The notes: a model not told the origin generated them from the sequence alone. 64,000 nt of DNA from Paenibacillus_S vulneris (GCF_039543185.1 NZ_BAABJG010000013.1:38765-102764), one strand, 5' to 3'; counted from the stretch's first letter, positions 1 through 8,600 are shown. Program-made: numbers and translations.

Positions 1-32
1 GTTTAAGTCGCTATCAATGCCTTGAGAATCAC

Positions 33-80
33 AAAAAAAGACGTCCTTCCTTTCCAGATGAAAGAATGGGCGTCTTTCTT
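33..80 (-). terminator. Intrinsic terminator (possibly bidirectional)
   Basis: AAAGACGTCC (37-46) pairs with GGGCGTCTTT (68-77). On the minus strand the stem is followed by a run of U (A-run at 33-39 on the plus strand), placing it just downstream of the leftward TM2 gene. The plus strand also has a T-rich tail, so it may serve both directions. Confidence 0.8.
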
Positions 81-101
81 GTTTACGTTCGCCGGTTACT
101 C

Positions 102-521
102 TTAAAATGTTTTGGTTCCATATTTCATATTGAAGCTTTCATCGCTTGAGGCAAAGTAAATAATGCCTTCAACCAGGCTGATCAAGGTCGGGATATACGT
201 CCAGCAGAAGAGCAAATACACGATGCCCCAGCCGATCCTGCCCAAATAAAATTTATGAATGCCGAAGCCTCCCAGTAAAATAGCCAGTATCCCTGCAACG
301 ATTTTACTTTTGGCAGGACGGACCCAGACCTGTTGTGGTGGAGGCGCCGAATTGACGTAAATGTTGTTGTTGACAAAAGGCTGCTGTGTTTCACGAGGAA
401 CATTTTGGTGCATTTGCGGGTTAGGCGGCGGAGCAAAGGAGAATTCTTCGCCGCAATATTTACATTCTGTCGTATTCAATGCAACCGGTGCGCCGCAGGA
501 AGGGCAGTTTTTTGTGCTCAT
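102..521 (-). CDS. Zinc-ribbon TM2-domain membrane protein
   Basis: A 139-residue protein with two visible parts. Residues 6-23 carry two CxxC knuckles (CPSC and CKYC), a zinc ribbon. After a Pro/Gln-rich linker, residues about 70-135 form a TM2 domain: a basic KSK start, a first membrane helix, the GGFGIHKFYLG signature that defines TM2, and a second helix. TM2 proteins sit in the membrane and are of largely unknown role in bacteria. The start is ATG with GAGAGGAG nine bases upstream. It follows the membrane protein and SPFH gene on the same strand with about 20 bases between, so the three are probably one transcript ending at the terminator at 33-80. Confidence 0.85.
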   Translation of the reverse strand: MSTKNCPSCGAPVALNTTECKYCGEEFSFAPPPNPQMHQNVPRETQQPFVNNNIYVNSAPPPQQVWVRPAKSKIVAGILAILLGGFGIHKFYLGRIGWGIVYLLFCWTYIPTLISLVEGIIYFASSDESFNMKYGTKTF

Positions 522-542
522 AGGTCTGAGCTCCTCTCTATA

Positions 543-1286
543 TTATGATTGGATATTCAATGCTTCCCTATGATTAAGCAGCATATGAGTTTCCTCAATC
601 AGCTTTAAAATGTCGTTCAGATTGCCTTCATGAAGGCTGGATTTCATATGCAGCTGCAGGAAGTCCAGATTCACCTGCACCCTATGCTCCAGCTCCATGA
701 TCTGACTGCTGCCCGCTATTCTTCCAAACGGAGTTGAAGCCTGGAAGCGTTCCTTTAGCAATTTGAAGGCCTTCCAAATAGAGGCGGCGGCAGGATTCGG
801 TTCCTTGTCTCGCAAGGCTTCTTCGATCGTACTAAGCTGCGCCTGAATCGTATGCTTGACGTCCCGCTCGAGTTTGGTTCTAAGTCTATCATCCGAATCC
901 TGTCTTGCAAAAAACAGTAGAATCGCATAGAGAGCCGCATACAGAGCGAATAGGAACAGCTCCCAGCCTATATACCCGAGCACACTGCCGGAAATAAACA
1001 GTATTGAGATCAGATTGGAGATCAGGAGATAGGCGACAGTCAGCATAATCATCGATACACAATAAGGGAAGCTGCTGTTTCTAAAAAACAGCTGCGGCCT
1101 CACGAGAATCCCATTGACCGCAATCAACCCCGCTGCCAGAACCATACCAGCTATCGCCTGCTTCTCTGGTTCCAGCAAGAACGCCTCAGAGAGCAAGGTC
1201 ATCACACCGAAAATAACTGCAATATCAAAGGCTGCCGCCGCCAGCCAACGCAGCATGCGGTAGCTGCGAACATCCGTCCTGCTCAC
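543..1286 (-). CDS. Multi-pass membrane protein of unknown function
   Basis: About 247 residues. The N-terminal half has roughly four hydrophobic helices (beginning near LRWLAAAAFDIAVIFG), the C-terminal half is soluble, charged and helical (ERDVKHTIQAQLSTIEEAL onward) and probably cytoplasmic. No family is recognised. I chose the GTG at 1286 because it lies just after the stop of the SPFH gene and has a G-rich Shine-Dalgarno run before it; an ATG at 1313 in the same frame would overlap the upstream gene and has no clear ribosome binding site. Its place between an SPFH/zinc-ribbon gene and a TM2/zinc-ribbon gene resembles the Bacillus subtilis ydjG-ydjH-ydjI arrangement, where a membrane protein also accompanies an SPFH protein; this is inference from layout. 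Confidence 0.7.
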   Translation of the reverse strand: MSRTDVRSYRMLRWLAAAAFDIAVIFGVMTLLSEAFLLEPEKQAIAGMVLAAGLIAVNGILVRPQLFFRNSSFPYCVSMIMLTVAYLLISNLISILFISGSVLGYIGWELFLFALYAALYAILLFFARQDSDDRLRTKLERDVKHTIQAQLSTIEEALRDKEPNPAAASIWKAFKLLKERFQASTPFGRIAGSSQIMELEHRVQVNLDFLQLHMKSSLHEGNLNDILKLIEETHMLLNHREALNIQS

Positions 1287-1288
1287 AT

Positions 1289-2422
1289 TCAGCCCCCCAG
1301 CTTCGTGCCGCATTCGGCACAGAACTTGGTCCCGGGTTTATTCACCTTCTGGCAGCCGGGGCAGGGCTTGGAAAGCATCGAGCTTCCGCAATTCGAGCAA
1401 AATTTGGCATCTTCATCTATCAACATATGGCAGGAATAGCATTCGATTTGTTCCTTGCTTAATTTGCCGCCGCAGTTGCCGCAAAACTTATCCCCCGGCT
1501 CGTTCATATGTCCGCAGGCTTGGCAGGAAGTGCTGTACACAGAAGAGTTGGCGAATGTCTGGGAGAAGCTGCTGCTCATAAGCCCGCTGCCTGCCCCAAA
1601 GCCGAAGCTCATACCGGCGGCAGCCATCCCGCCCCCGATCTCATTGCCTGCCGCGGCCTCCATCACATCAAATGAACGCTTCGCATTATAGCGGGAATCT
1701 CCCATAATATCGAAGGCCGCTCTTTCGCCCAGCAGCATGTTAATAGTCTCAAAATCTTCGTCCGGGAAATTAATAGACGATAGGTTGAAGTCTATCATTT
1801 CGATGCCGAACCGCTCGAATTCCCCGGCGAGGCTCTCATGAACCTTCTCGGATAGTTCCTCCAGCTTCGGCGCTATTTCCATGACCGATATTTTCTGGTT
1901 AATAATCAAATCCGCTATCATCGTCTTAACCTTCGTGACCGTAACGCCTTTGAAATGGCCCATCACCGTGTCATATTTCACGACCTGCGCGTCGCCGACA
2001 GCACCGATCAGCTCCGTTAAAAACACGCGGAAATTGGTAATTCTCATGCCCATTTGACCGAAGGCCCGAACTCTTATCCGAACTCCGTATTTAGGATCGA
2101 TCAGACTGATCGGGTCGCTCGTACCCCATAGCACGTCCAGCTTGGCGGTGTTATTGATAAAGAACACTTCTGCCGAGAACGGGGTTCTACCGCCAAAGGG
2201 GAGGTTGATAAACGACTGAAGCAGCGGAATGTTTTGGGAGCGAAGCGTGTAAGTGCCGGGCGAGAAGAAGTCCAGCGCCCTGCCTCCCTTTACAAAAACC
2301 GCCATCTGCCCTTCCCCTACGATAAGCTGCGAACCATATACAAAGCTATCTCCGGGATAACGATAAACCAGCCAATCTCGATTCGCTATGCCATTAAATT
2401 TGATAACATCAATGATAGCCAA
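1289..2422 (-). CDS. SPFH-domain protein with C-terminal double zinc ribbon (YdjI-like)
   Basis: A 377-residue protein of the YdjI / 'virion core protein' type. Residues 1 to about 240 are an SPFH (stomatin/flotillin-like) domain, starting MAIIDVIKFNG and carrying the RDWLVYRYPGDSF strand typical of YdjI. A Gly/Ala/Met-rich linker (near GGGMAAAGMSFGFGAG) is followed by about five CxxC knuckles (CQAC, CGNC, CYSC, CSNC, CPGC, CAEC), i.e. a double zinc ribbon. SPFH proteins assemble as membrane-associated scaffolds. I chose the TTG at 2422 because AGAGGG lies six bases upstream and the resulting MAIIDVIKF N-terminus matches the family; the longest frame reaches 2452. Co-transcribed with the membrane protein and TM2 protein downstream. 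Confidence 0.85.
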   Translation of the reverse strand: MAIIDVIKFNGIANRDWLVYRYPGDSFVYGSQLIVGEGQMAVFVKGGRALDFFSPGTYTLRSQNIPLLQSFINLPFGGRTPFSAEVFFINNTAKLDVLWGTSDPISLIDPKYGVRIRVRAFGQMGMRITNFRVFLTELIGAVGDAQVVKYDTVMGHFKGVTVTKVKTMIADLIINQKISVMEIAPKLEELSEKVHESLAGEFERFGIEMIDFNLSSINFPDEDFETINMLLGERAAFDIMGDSRYNAKRSFDVMEAAAGNEIGGGMAAAGMSFGFGAGSGLMSSSFSQTFANSSVYSTSCQACGHMNEPGDKFCGNCGGKLSKEQIECYSCHMLIDEDAKFCSNCGSSMLSKPCPGCQKVNKPGTKFCAECGTKLGG

Positions 2423-2588
2423 ATCAATCCCTCTTTCATTCACCGTTTCCAAACATTGTATTAATTGTATACACCTTGTCTCTTTTTATCAAATCCTATT
2501 TGATATTTTGATATGAACGCCCCACAAAGCGGAGCCGCGGTTATGAAGCTGATGGAAGAAAAGAATGATTTCACAACATGACGGATTG

Positions 2589-2635
2589 TTGACATTCCTG
2601 TGATATCTGTATATTCTGTATATGTACAATATACA
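2589..2635 (+). promoter_or_regulatory. Promoter and GntR (YtrA-type) operator
   Basis: TTGACA (2589-2594), a 17-base spacer and TATTCT (2612-2617) form a good SigA promoter. It overlaps an inverted repeat TGTATAT-GTACA-ATATACA (2617-2635) with perfect 7-base arms, starting at the end of the -10. Since the next gene is a YtrA-type repressor, autoregulation of the repressor-ABC operon is the simplest reading. Confidence 0.75.
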
Positions 2636-2655
2636 CAGTTGAGAGCGAGTGAAGG

Positions 2656-3045
2656 ATTACGAAAATTATTATTTCAAACGTATCGGATCCCCCGATCTAT
2701 CAGCAAATAAAAGGACAAATTAAGGATGCCATTTTGCGCGGAGAATTGGCCGAAGGCGAGCCGCTTCCTTCCATTCGGGCACTGGCTAATGACCTGCGCG
2801 TGAGCGTGCTGACGACCCGCAGAGTATATGACGAGCTGGAAGCGGAAGGCTTTATAACGACCAAGGCTGGCAAGGGATCCTATGTGGCTCAAGGTAACCT
2901 GGAGCTTTTACGGGAATCCAAGCGGCGTATGGTTGAAGAAAAGCTCACCGAAGCATGGAATGCGGCCCGCTCGCTCGGCATCAGTAAAAGCGAGTTGTAC
3001 CAAATGATGGACCTGCTGTTCGAGGAAGGAGATAGTGAGGAATAA
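2656..3045 (+). CDS. GntR family transcriptional regulator, YtrA subfamily
   Basis: Short GntR repressor: winged helix (PIYQQIKGQIKDAIL, then LPSIRALANDLRVSVLTTRRVYDELEAEGFI) and only a small C-terminal helical tail, as in YtrA. The family usually begins MKIIISN..., and the same frame here reads ITKIIISNVSDPPIYQQ with no ATG, GTG or TTG between the upstream stop and residue 26. The frame therefore either starts at a rare ATT (2656 or 2665; GAAGG lies at 2651-2655) giving about 129 residues, or at TTG 2734, which would remove the first helix of the DNA-binding domain. I favour the ATT. The stop overlaps the ATG of the ABC ATPase. Expected role: ligand- or stress-relieved repression of the ABC exporter behind it. 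Confidence 0.75.
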   Translation: MTKIIISNVSDPPIYQQIKGQIKDAILRGELAEGEPLPSIRALANDLRVSVLTTRRVYDELEAEGFITTKAGKGSYVAQGNLELLRESKRRMVEEKLTEAWNAARSLGISKSELYQMMDLLFEEGDSEE

Positions 3046-3896
3046 TGAGTAGTGTATTGGAAGTAGAAGGCTTACGCATCAATAGGGGCTCCTTCGAATT
3101 GCGCGATGTCAGCTTCTCTCTGCCTGAAGGCTGCATCACCGGTTTTATCGGGGTTAACGGCGCTGGCAAAACGACAACCATTAAATCCATTCTGGGATTA
3201 GCATTAAAGGATTCCGGGAAAATCCATGTATTCGGCAAGGATATGGATAAGCATGGACGGGAATTAAAAAACCGGATCGGCATCGTGTTCGATGAAGGCT
3301 ATTTCTATGAGGATTTAACTATGGGAGAAATGAAAAGTGTTCTTGCGCCCGCCTACTCTAGCTGGGATAATGCCGCTTTTCACAAGTACATGGATCGCTT
3401 CGGGCTGAATCCCGGCCAGAAAATATCTACTTTATCCAAAGGGATGCGAATGAAATATGCGATTGCCCTGGCTCTATCCCACCACGCGGATCTGCTGATC
3501 ATGGATGAGCCGACAAGCGGACTGGATCCTTTAATACGAAGCGAGATTATGGAAATCCTGTTGGAGTTTATGGAGCAGGACGGCAAGAGCGTCTTTTTCT
3601 CCACGCATATTACCTCCGACCTTGATAAAATTGCGGATACGCTGGTTTTAATCGATAGAGGCAGTATCATCTTTAACGAGGATAAGGACCTGCTGCTGGA
3701 TACCCACGGCTTCGTCAAAGGAGACAAAAAAGAGCTTAACGAGCATACCCGGGACCTATTTCTGACACTGCGCGAAACCGCATATGGCTTTGAAGGCTTG
3801 ACCCACAACAAACCGGCTGTACTGGAAAATATGGCTGGCGTTCTTATGGAGAAGCCCACCATCGAGGATATCATGCTCGGCTATATAAGGAGGTAA
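3045..3896 (+). CDS. ABC-2 type transporter ATP-binding protein
   Basis: A 283-residue nucleotide-binding subunit. Walker A is GVNGAGKTT (36-44), signature LSKGM (130-134), Walker B LLIMDE (150-155), D-loop SGLDP, and the switch histidine is in FFSTHITSD. The degenerate signature (LSKGM instead of LSGGQ) and C-terminal tail are common in YtrB/BcrA-like exporters. It overlaps both neighbours by one to four bases (repressor stop and permease start), so the three genes are one operon. The likely job is export of, or immunity to, a peptide or envelope-acting compound, judged from YtrA-linked ABC-2 systems; the substrate cannot be read from sequence. Confidence 0.92.
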   Translation: MSSVLEVEGLRINRGSFELRDVSFSLPEGCITGFIGVNGAGKTTTIKSILGLALKDSGKIHVFGKDMDKHGRELKNRIGIVFDEGYFYEDLTMGEMKSVLAPAYSSWDNAAFHKYMDRFGLNPGQKISTLSKGMRMKYAIALALSHHADLLIMDEPTSGLDPLIRSEIMEILLEFMEQDGKSVFFSTHITSDLDKIADTLVLIDRGSIIFNEDKDLLLDTHGFVKGDKKELNEHTRDLFLTLRETAYGFEGLTHNKPAVLENMAGVLMEKPTIEDIMLGYIRR

Positions 3897-4552
3897 TGAC
3901 TATGCTGCTGAATCTGGTGAAGAAAGACTCCCTTCTCGTCAAAAAGTATATGATCCTCATGTTTGTCGCTGCCATTATCCTTCCTGTGTTTATCAAAATG
4001 AAAATGGAATTTCTTGCGTCCGGCGGCTTCCTGGCCTTCTTTATAAGCACGCTGTACATTCTGTTCCTGACGTTCAGCTCCGTCTCCATGTCAGAGTTCA
4101 AGCACAAAGGCTCCGCCCTGCTGTGTGCCACTCCTTATGGCAGGGCCGCGATCATTCAATCGAAATATTTGTTTTTACTGCTTCTATTTATCGGCTGCTC
4201 CATCCTATATACCGTAACCTCCTGGCTGGTTCCGCAGCAAATGGGGATGTTAAGCTTGTCCGAATTTGCGTACTGCTTTCTTATTCTAACAGTGGTCTTC
4301 TCGATCATGATTCCGGTGCAGTATCGCCTTGGCTTCGAAAAAGCGAGATATATGTTCTCGATTAGTATTTTCGTCGTGCCGTTTATCGTTCCGGTTTTGT
4401 TGAAATATATGCAAGCTAACGACATCAGCTTCCGTTGGACGCTTCCGGTTCCGGCCATCGTTCAGGGGCTGCTGCCTATTGTCTTGGCGCTCGCGATAGG
4501 CATGATTTCTATGACCGCTACCATCCGTATTTATGAAAAACAAAATCTTTAG
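3896..4552 (+). CDS. ABC-2 type transporter permease
   Basis: A 218-residue membrane protein with about six hydrophobic segments (first near KKYMILMFVAAIILPVFI, last near LLPIVLALAIGMISMTA), matching the ABC2_membrane_5 style of permease that accompanies YtrA/YtrB-like genes. Starts with ATGA overlapping the ATPase stop. It provides the membrane path for the ATPase at 3045. A terminator-like stem follows at 4572. Substrate unknown. Confidence 0.85.
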   Translation: MTMLLNLVKKDSLLVKKYMILMFVAAIILPVFIKMKMEFLASGGFLAFFISTLYILFLTFSSVSMSEFKHKGSALLCATPYGRAAIIQSKYLFLLLLFIGCSILYTVTSWLVPQQMGMLSLSEFAYCFLILTVVFSIMIPVQYRLGFEKARYMFSISIFVVPFIVPVLLKYMQANDISFRWTLPVPAIVQGLLPIVLALAIGMISMTATIRIYEKQNL

Positions 4553-4571
4553 AACCGCTCCTGCCAAACAA

Positions 4572-4617
4572 GGGGGTGTGACGGGCCATCCGGTCTGCCG
4601 CACCTCCTTTCTTTTGT
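4572..4617 (+). terminator. Probable terminator of the GntR-ABC operon
   Basis: GGGGGTG (4572-4578) can pair with CACCTCC (4601-4607), with inner pairing around ACGGGCC/GGTCTGC, followed by T-rich TTTCTTTTGTT. One G-U pair; imperfect but well placed 20 bases after the permease stop. Confidence 0.55.
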
Positions 4618-4685
4618 TGCCTGCCGTTTCACCTTCATTGTATGATGAACAAAGGATTACGACAGGAAGAGAGGGACTGACCACG

Positions 4686-5489
4686 ATGAGTTTTCAACAG
4701 CTCGTTTCCATCATACCGGTGTTCGAACAAGTAGAGACCTTCACTACGGCTCAAACTATCGTCAGCCCTCCCGACCGCCACCTTATCCTTGTCGTACTAC
4801 GCGGACATCTCTTAATCTCAGGCTGCAATCAAGAGCCCGCTATGGTTGCTCAAGGCTTCGCCTGCCACCCGCAGTACAGCCCTTTCACCATCCAGGTTCC
4901 CAAAACCAAATCGGCCGAATACCTCGTCATTTCATATCGTATCTTCCCCGAGAGCAGTGCCTGGACCCTGCATGGCCCGCTTCGTACTTACAGTGAAGTA
5001 AAAATCAAGTATATGCTGGACGAGATGATCCGGATGACGGAGGATCTCCAAACTCCTTCCGACGAGGAGCAACTCGTGCAGCAGGTCCGCAAGCGTCTGC
5101 TCCTGGAACGCATCCTGTTCATCTATTTATATGAGACCCAATGGACCCAGGAGGACAAGTCTTCTGCGGTCAGCATGGAAGAATCCCTTAACTATATAAA
5201 CGAGCATTACATGCTGAAGCTCACCCTCCCTATGCTGGCGGAACGTGCCGGAATGAGCGTAGGTCATTACACTGTTTTGTTCAAAAACCTCACAGGAACC
5301 ACCATGAGCCATTATTTACGCAGACTGCGGATTCAAAAAGCGAAGCAAATGTTCCAGCAAACGCAGCTCCCTGCCAAAGAAATTGCCCAGCGCGTCGGCT
5401 TCATGGACTATTTCCATTTTAGCCGGACCTTCAAACAGGAAACGGACCTTTCTCCTACGGAGTACCTCAAGAGCTTGGATAAAATCTAA
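4686..5489 (+). CDS. AraC family transcriptional regulator (Btr-like), siderophore-linked
   Basis: About 267 residues. The N-terminal two thirds is a cupin-like effector domain (begins MSFQQLVSIIPVFEQ); the C-terminal 100 residues contain two helix-turn-helix units (LTLPMLAERAGMSVGHYTVLFK and AKEIAQRVGFMDYFHFSRTFKQ, ending SPTEYLK), the AraC signature. Start chosen at ATG 4686, with GAGGG ten bases before it; the open frame itself extends to 4533 into the preceding permease end. It lies directly upstream of a Fur box and siderophore-binding lipoprotein, the same placing as the bacillibactin regulator Btr in Bacillus, so activation of the transporter by a ferric siderophore is likely. Unlike full-length Btr it lacks a fused C-terminal substrate-binding domain. 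Confidence 0.85.
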   Translation: MSFQQLVSIIPVFEQVETFTTAQTIVSPPDRHLILVVLRGHLLISGCNQEPAMVAQGFACHPQYSPFTIQVPKTKSAEYLVISYRIFPESSAWTLHGPLRTYSEVKIKYMLDEMIRMTEDLQTPSDEEQLVQQVRKRLLLERILFIYLYETQWTQEDKSSAVSMEESLNYINEHYMLKLTLPMLAERAGMSVGHYTVLFKNLTGTTMSHYLRRLRIQKAKQMFQQTQLPAKEIAQRVGFMDYFHFSRTFKQETDLSPTEYLKSLDKI

Positions 5490-5553
5490 AAATATAACAT
5501 GCTCGATCTTCAGATTAGATATGGTCGAACCCTCACTATGCGGCTAAAATCAA

Positions 5554-5574
5554 TTGAGAATAATTATTATTATC
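5554..5574 (+). promoter_or_regulatory. Fur box upstream of siderophore lipoprotein 1
   Basis: GAGAATAATTATTATTATC (5556-5574) matches the 19-base Fur consensus GATAATGATTATCATTATC at 16 positions. It ends right next to the AGGAGG ribosome binding site (5575-5580) of the lipoprotein gene. Confidence 0.8.
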
Positions 5575-5587
5575 AGGAGGAACATTC

Positions 5588-6559
5588 ATGCAGCATCGAT
5601 TTAGCCGCATCTTTACTTTTACTTTATGGTTGGTTCTTGCCATAAGCCTCGCCGCTTGCGGTCAAACCGCAGGCAATTCCGGCCAGAACGGTCAAGCTAG
5701 CCAAGGCAGCTCTCCCTCTGCAGCACCGGCCGAAGGCAAAATTACCGTAGAAGACGCCCAAGGAACGGTCACGCTTCCTAAGAAACCGGAGCGCATCGTG
5801 ACTATGGACTTCAGCTTTACCGACATGCTGGTAACGTTAGGCGTTCAGCCCGTAGGAATCGCCGATGATGGCAATAAGGACTTATTCATGGATGCCGTAA
5901 AGAGCCAGTTGAAATCCTATACATCCGTTGGCTCCCGCTATGAGCCGAACATTGAGCTGATCAGCTCTCTCAAGCCCGATCTCATTATCGTCGATATCAA
6001 TAAGCATAAGAATGCGTTGCCTCAGCTGAAAGCCACCGCACCGATTCTTGTGTTGAACGACTTCCAGGCGGATTATGAACAAATGCTCAAAAACTACATC
6101 ATTACCGCCAAAGCCGTCGGCAAGGAAGCCGAAGGAAAGAAACGTTTCGAAGAGCACCAAGCCAAAATGGAAGCAGCCAAGAAAAAGATTACAAATGCTA
6201 ACCTGACCGTTCTACCTGCCGTAGTCAATCCAACCGGATTCTTCGGTCATTCCGACCATTCTTATTCCGGCTCCATGTTGAAAATGCTGGGCTTCACCGA
6301 TCCTCTACACAGCGATACGGCTTATCCTCAGCTGACTCTGGAGCAGCTGGTCGAGACCAACCCTCAAGCGTTATTCCTTATGCCAACGGATAAAGTGACC
6401 ATCGTGAACCAGTGGGAAACGAATCCTTTATGGAAAAAGATCGATGCTGTCGCCAAAAATAAAGTGTACTCGGTGGAACGCCGTGATTGGTCGCTATCCC
6501 GAGGCATGCTCGGATCGGAGAAAATCGCCGAAGATATTTTAAAGCAGCTGGGAGAATAA
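5588..6559 (+). CDS. Iron-siderophore ABC transporter substrate-binding lipoprotein 1
   Basis: A 323-residue class III (helical backbone) periplasmic-type binding protein. Signal peptide ending in lipobox LAAC (Cys24), Ser/Gly/Ala linker, then the FecB-type fold beginning ITVEDAQGTVTLPKKPERIV and containing LVTLGVQPVGIADDG and SLKPDLIIVD. Such proteins capture ferric siderophores at the membrane surface. AGGAGG ribosome binding site and Fur box directly upstream. Followed after five bases by two FecCD permeases, but no ATPase gene follows them. Closest functional analogues are Bacillus YfiY-type hydroxamate receptors; the siderophore cannot be assigned. Confidence 0.92.
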   Translation: MQHRFSRIFTFTLWLVLAISLAACGQTAGNSGQNGQASQGSSPSAAPAEGKITVEDAQGTVTLPKKPERIVTMDFSFTDMLVTLGVQPVGIADDGNKDLFMDAVKSQLKSYTSVGSRYEPNIELISSLKPDLIIVDINKHKNALPQLKATAPILVLNDFQADYEQMLKNYIITAKAVGKEAEGKKRFEEHQAKMEAAKKKITNANLTVLPAVVNPTGFFGHSDHSYSGSMLKMLGFTDPLHSDTAYPQLTLEQLVETNPQALFLMPTDKVTIVNQWETNPLWKKIDAVAKNKVYSVERRDWSLSRGMLGSEKIAEDILKQLGE

Positions 6560-6564
6560 CCGAA

Positions 6565-7587
6565 ATGGAAACTTCCGCGCAATTGGAGAAGCAGAGCCGC
6601 TCTTGGTTTCTGCTCTCCCTTTTTTGTATGGGCACGCTCCTGTTAATCGGCGGCATGCTGCTGAGCCTCAAGTGGGGGCAAGCGCAGCTGTCCTGGGGCA
6701 CGTTATTCGAGGCTCTTACCTATCAGGGCCATGATAAGCTTCATCTGTATATCCAGACGCTGCGGCTGCCGCGCACTTTGACAGCCTGCATGGTGGGCAT
6801 TATGCTCGCCCTCGCGGGCCTATTGACGCAGCTTACGACCAAGAACCCGCTTGCCTCGCCGCATATCTTCGGGATTAATGCCGGAGCTTCCTTGGCTGTT
6901 GTTCTCGGATTGGTGCTGTCCGCCGGACTGGGATTGATGGCATCGATGGCGCTTGCCTTCTTGGGAGCTGTCGCCGGAGCTCTCCTCGTCTGGTCGTTAG
7001 CAGGCATCGGACACAAGCAGGTGGTCCGAATGGCCCTTGCGGGCATTACCGTCCACTTCCTTCTGTCATCCCTGACTGAAGGGGCCATGATCTTGAACCA
7101 ATACTCTACAGAGAGCATGATCTTCTGGCTGGTCGGCTCGGTGAATCGCGCAGGCTGGCATGAGGTGGCGGCGCTCCTCCCTTTTTTGGCCGGCGGGCTT
7201 CTGCTGCTCGGCTTCATGGTGCCTGCCTTCCGCCTGCTGCCGCTTGATGACGATATTGCATCGGGATTGGGCCTAAGGGTTGCCCTCGTTCGCGGGACCG
7301 GGATGCTGTTGGTCATCGTATTTGCCGGTTCAGCCGTCGCCGTATGCGGCCCGATCGGCTTTATATGTCTCATCGTTCCTCATATCGCCCGATCGCTGGC
7401 AGGCCCGAGCCTGAACGTTCTCGTGCCGTTGACCGGACTGCTAGGCGGTTTGATGCTGGTCTATGCGGATTTATTCAGCCGCTTTATCGCATTTCCGTTT
7501 GAATCTCCCGTAGGCATCGTAACGTCCGCCATTGGAGCGCCGTTCTTTATTTATTTATCACGGCGGCAAGGAGGCTCTAGGAAATGA
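6565..7587 (+). CDS. FecCD-type iron-siderophore permease 1A
   Basis: About 340 residues with eight to ten membrane segments. Family marks: LRLPRTLTACMVGIMLALAG near the N-terminus, the LTTKNPLASPHIFGINAGASL loop, and GPIGFICLIVPHIAR followed by DLFSR and ESPVGIVTSAIGAPFFIYL. Start chosen at ATG 6565, five bases after the lipoprotein stop; the frame is open to 6487 inside that gene. Pairs with 1B to form the membrane channel for lipoprotein 1. Stop overlaps the next start (ATGA). Confidence 0.92.
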   Translation: METSAQLEKQSRSWFLLSLFCMGTLLLIGGMLLSLKWGQAQLSWGTLFEALTYQGHDKLHLYIQTLRLPRTLTACMVGIMLALAGLLTQLTTKNPLASPHIFGINAGASLAVVLGLVLSAGLGLMASMALAFLGAVAGALLVWSLAGIGHKQVVRMALAGITVHFLLSSLTEGAMILNQYSTESMIFWLVGSVNRAGWHEVAALLPFLAGGLLLLGFMVPAFRLLPLDDDIASGLGLRVALVRGTGMLLVIVFAGSAVAVCGPIGFICLIVPHIARSLAGPSLNVLVPLTGLLGGLMLVYADLFSRFIAFPFESPVGIVTSAIGAPFFIYLSRRQGGSRK

Positions 7588-8561
7588 AAAATACGCTGAT
7601 TCTCCTTCTGGCTTGCCTGGTGATGGTTATCTTAAGTGTCATTTCGTTCAGTGTGGGTGCTGTCTCGATTCCGTTGTCCGATATCGGCAGCGGCCTGTTC
7701 TATCAGGACAGTTCCTCCTACTTCATCGTTCATGAATTGCGGCTGCCGCGTGTCCTCGTCGCTATCTTAGCTGGATTCGGGTTAGCTGTCGCCGGAGGCA
7801 TCCTGCAAAGTCTGGTCCGCAATCCATTGGCCAGTCCCGATGTGATAGGCATTACGAAAGGCGCAGGCTTCATGGCGGCAGCCGTCATTTTCCTGTTTCC
7901 CCAATCGCCGGTTTATGTGCTGCCTCTAGCCGCATTTGCAGGGGCCGTTGCCGCCTTTCTCATCCTACTGGCCTTAAGCAGGAAGCTCACCTTAACGCCG
8001 GCTTCGCTGGCTCTTGTGGGTGTAGCGATCGGAGCCGTGTTTCAAGCGGGAATTCAATATTTGATCGTGACGAATCCGACCAACGTCAATATGGCGCTGC
8101 TGTGGATGTCCGGCAGCTTGTGGGGACGCGGCTGGAGCCAGGTGCAGTACCTCCTGCCTGCTATGATCGTGCTGCTCGCCTTTGCTTACGGAAGCTTCAG
8201 GAAGCTGAACGTCTTTCAGCTTGGCGACGAAATCAGCGTCTCGCTAGGTCTGCCTGTTGTGCGCGAGCGCTTCTGGCTGTTTTTATTGGCGGTAGCCTTA
8301 TCCGGTATTTCCGTATCGGCTATCGGCGCCATCGGCTTCATCGGACTTCTGGCTCCCCATATGGCACGAAGCCTTGTCGGAAGCCTCAATCAACGGCTTC
8401 TTCCGCTGGCGGCGGTCTTGGGCGCAGACCTCATGCTGCTTGGCGACTGCCTCGGCCGGATCATCATCATTCCGCGCGAAGTTCCCGTCGGCATCATGAC
8501 AGCCGTTATCGGCGCACCCTACTTCATCTATTTGCTGCGCCGGGAAAGGTTAAGACGCTAG
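7584..8561 (+). CDS. FecCD-type iron-siderophore permease 1B
   Basis: A 325-residue partner of permease 1A with the same signatures: LRLPRVLVAILAGFGLAVAG, LVRNPLASPDVIGITKGAG, GAIGFIGLLAPHMAR and REVPVGIMTAVIGAPYFIYLL. It overlaps 1A by four bases. A strong terminator follows at 8601. The absence of an ATPase gene here, and the presence of one FecE-type ATPase at 10365, suggests sharing, as Bacillus subtilis YusV serves more than one siderophore permease. Confidence 0.92.
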   Translation: MKNTLILLLACLVMVILSVISFSVGAVSIPLSDIGSGLFYQDSSSYFIVHELRLPRVLVAILAGFGLAVAGGILQSLVRNPLASPDVIGITKGAGFMAAAVIFLFPQSPVYVLPLAAFAGAVAAFLILLALSRKLTLTPASLALVGVAIGAVFQAGIQYLIVTNPTNVNMALLWMSGSLWGRGWSQVQYLLPAMIVLLAFAYGSFRKLNVFQLGDEISVSLGLPVVRERFWLFLLAVALSGISVSAIGAIGFIGLLAPHMARSLVGSLNQRLLPLAAVLGADLMLLGDCLGRIIIIPREVPVGIMTAVIGAPYFIYLLRRERLRR

Positions 8562-8600
8562 GCAAGCTGCTGCCTGCTATACTACAACCCAAAACAAAAA

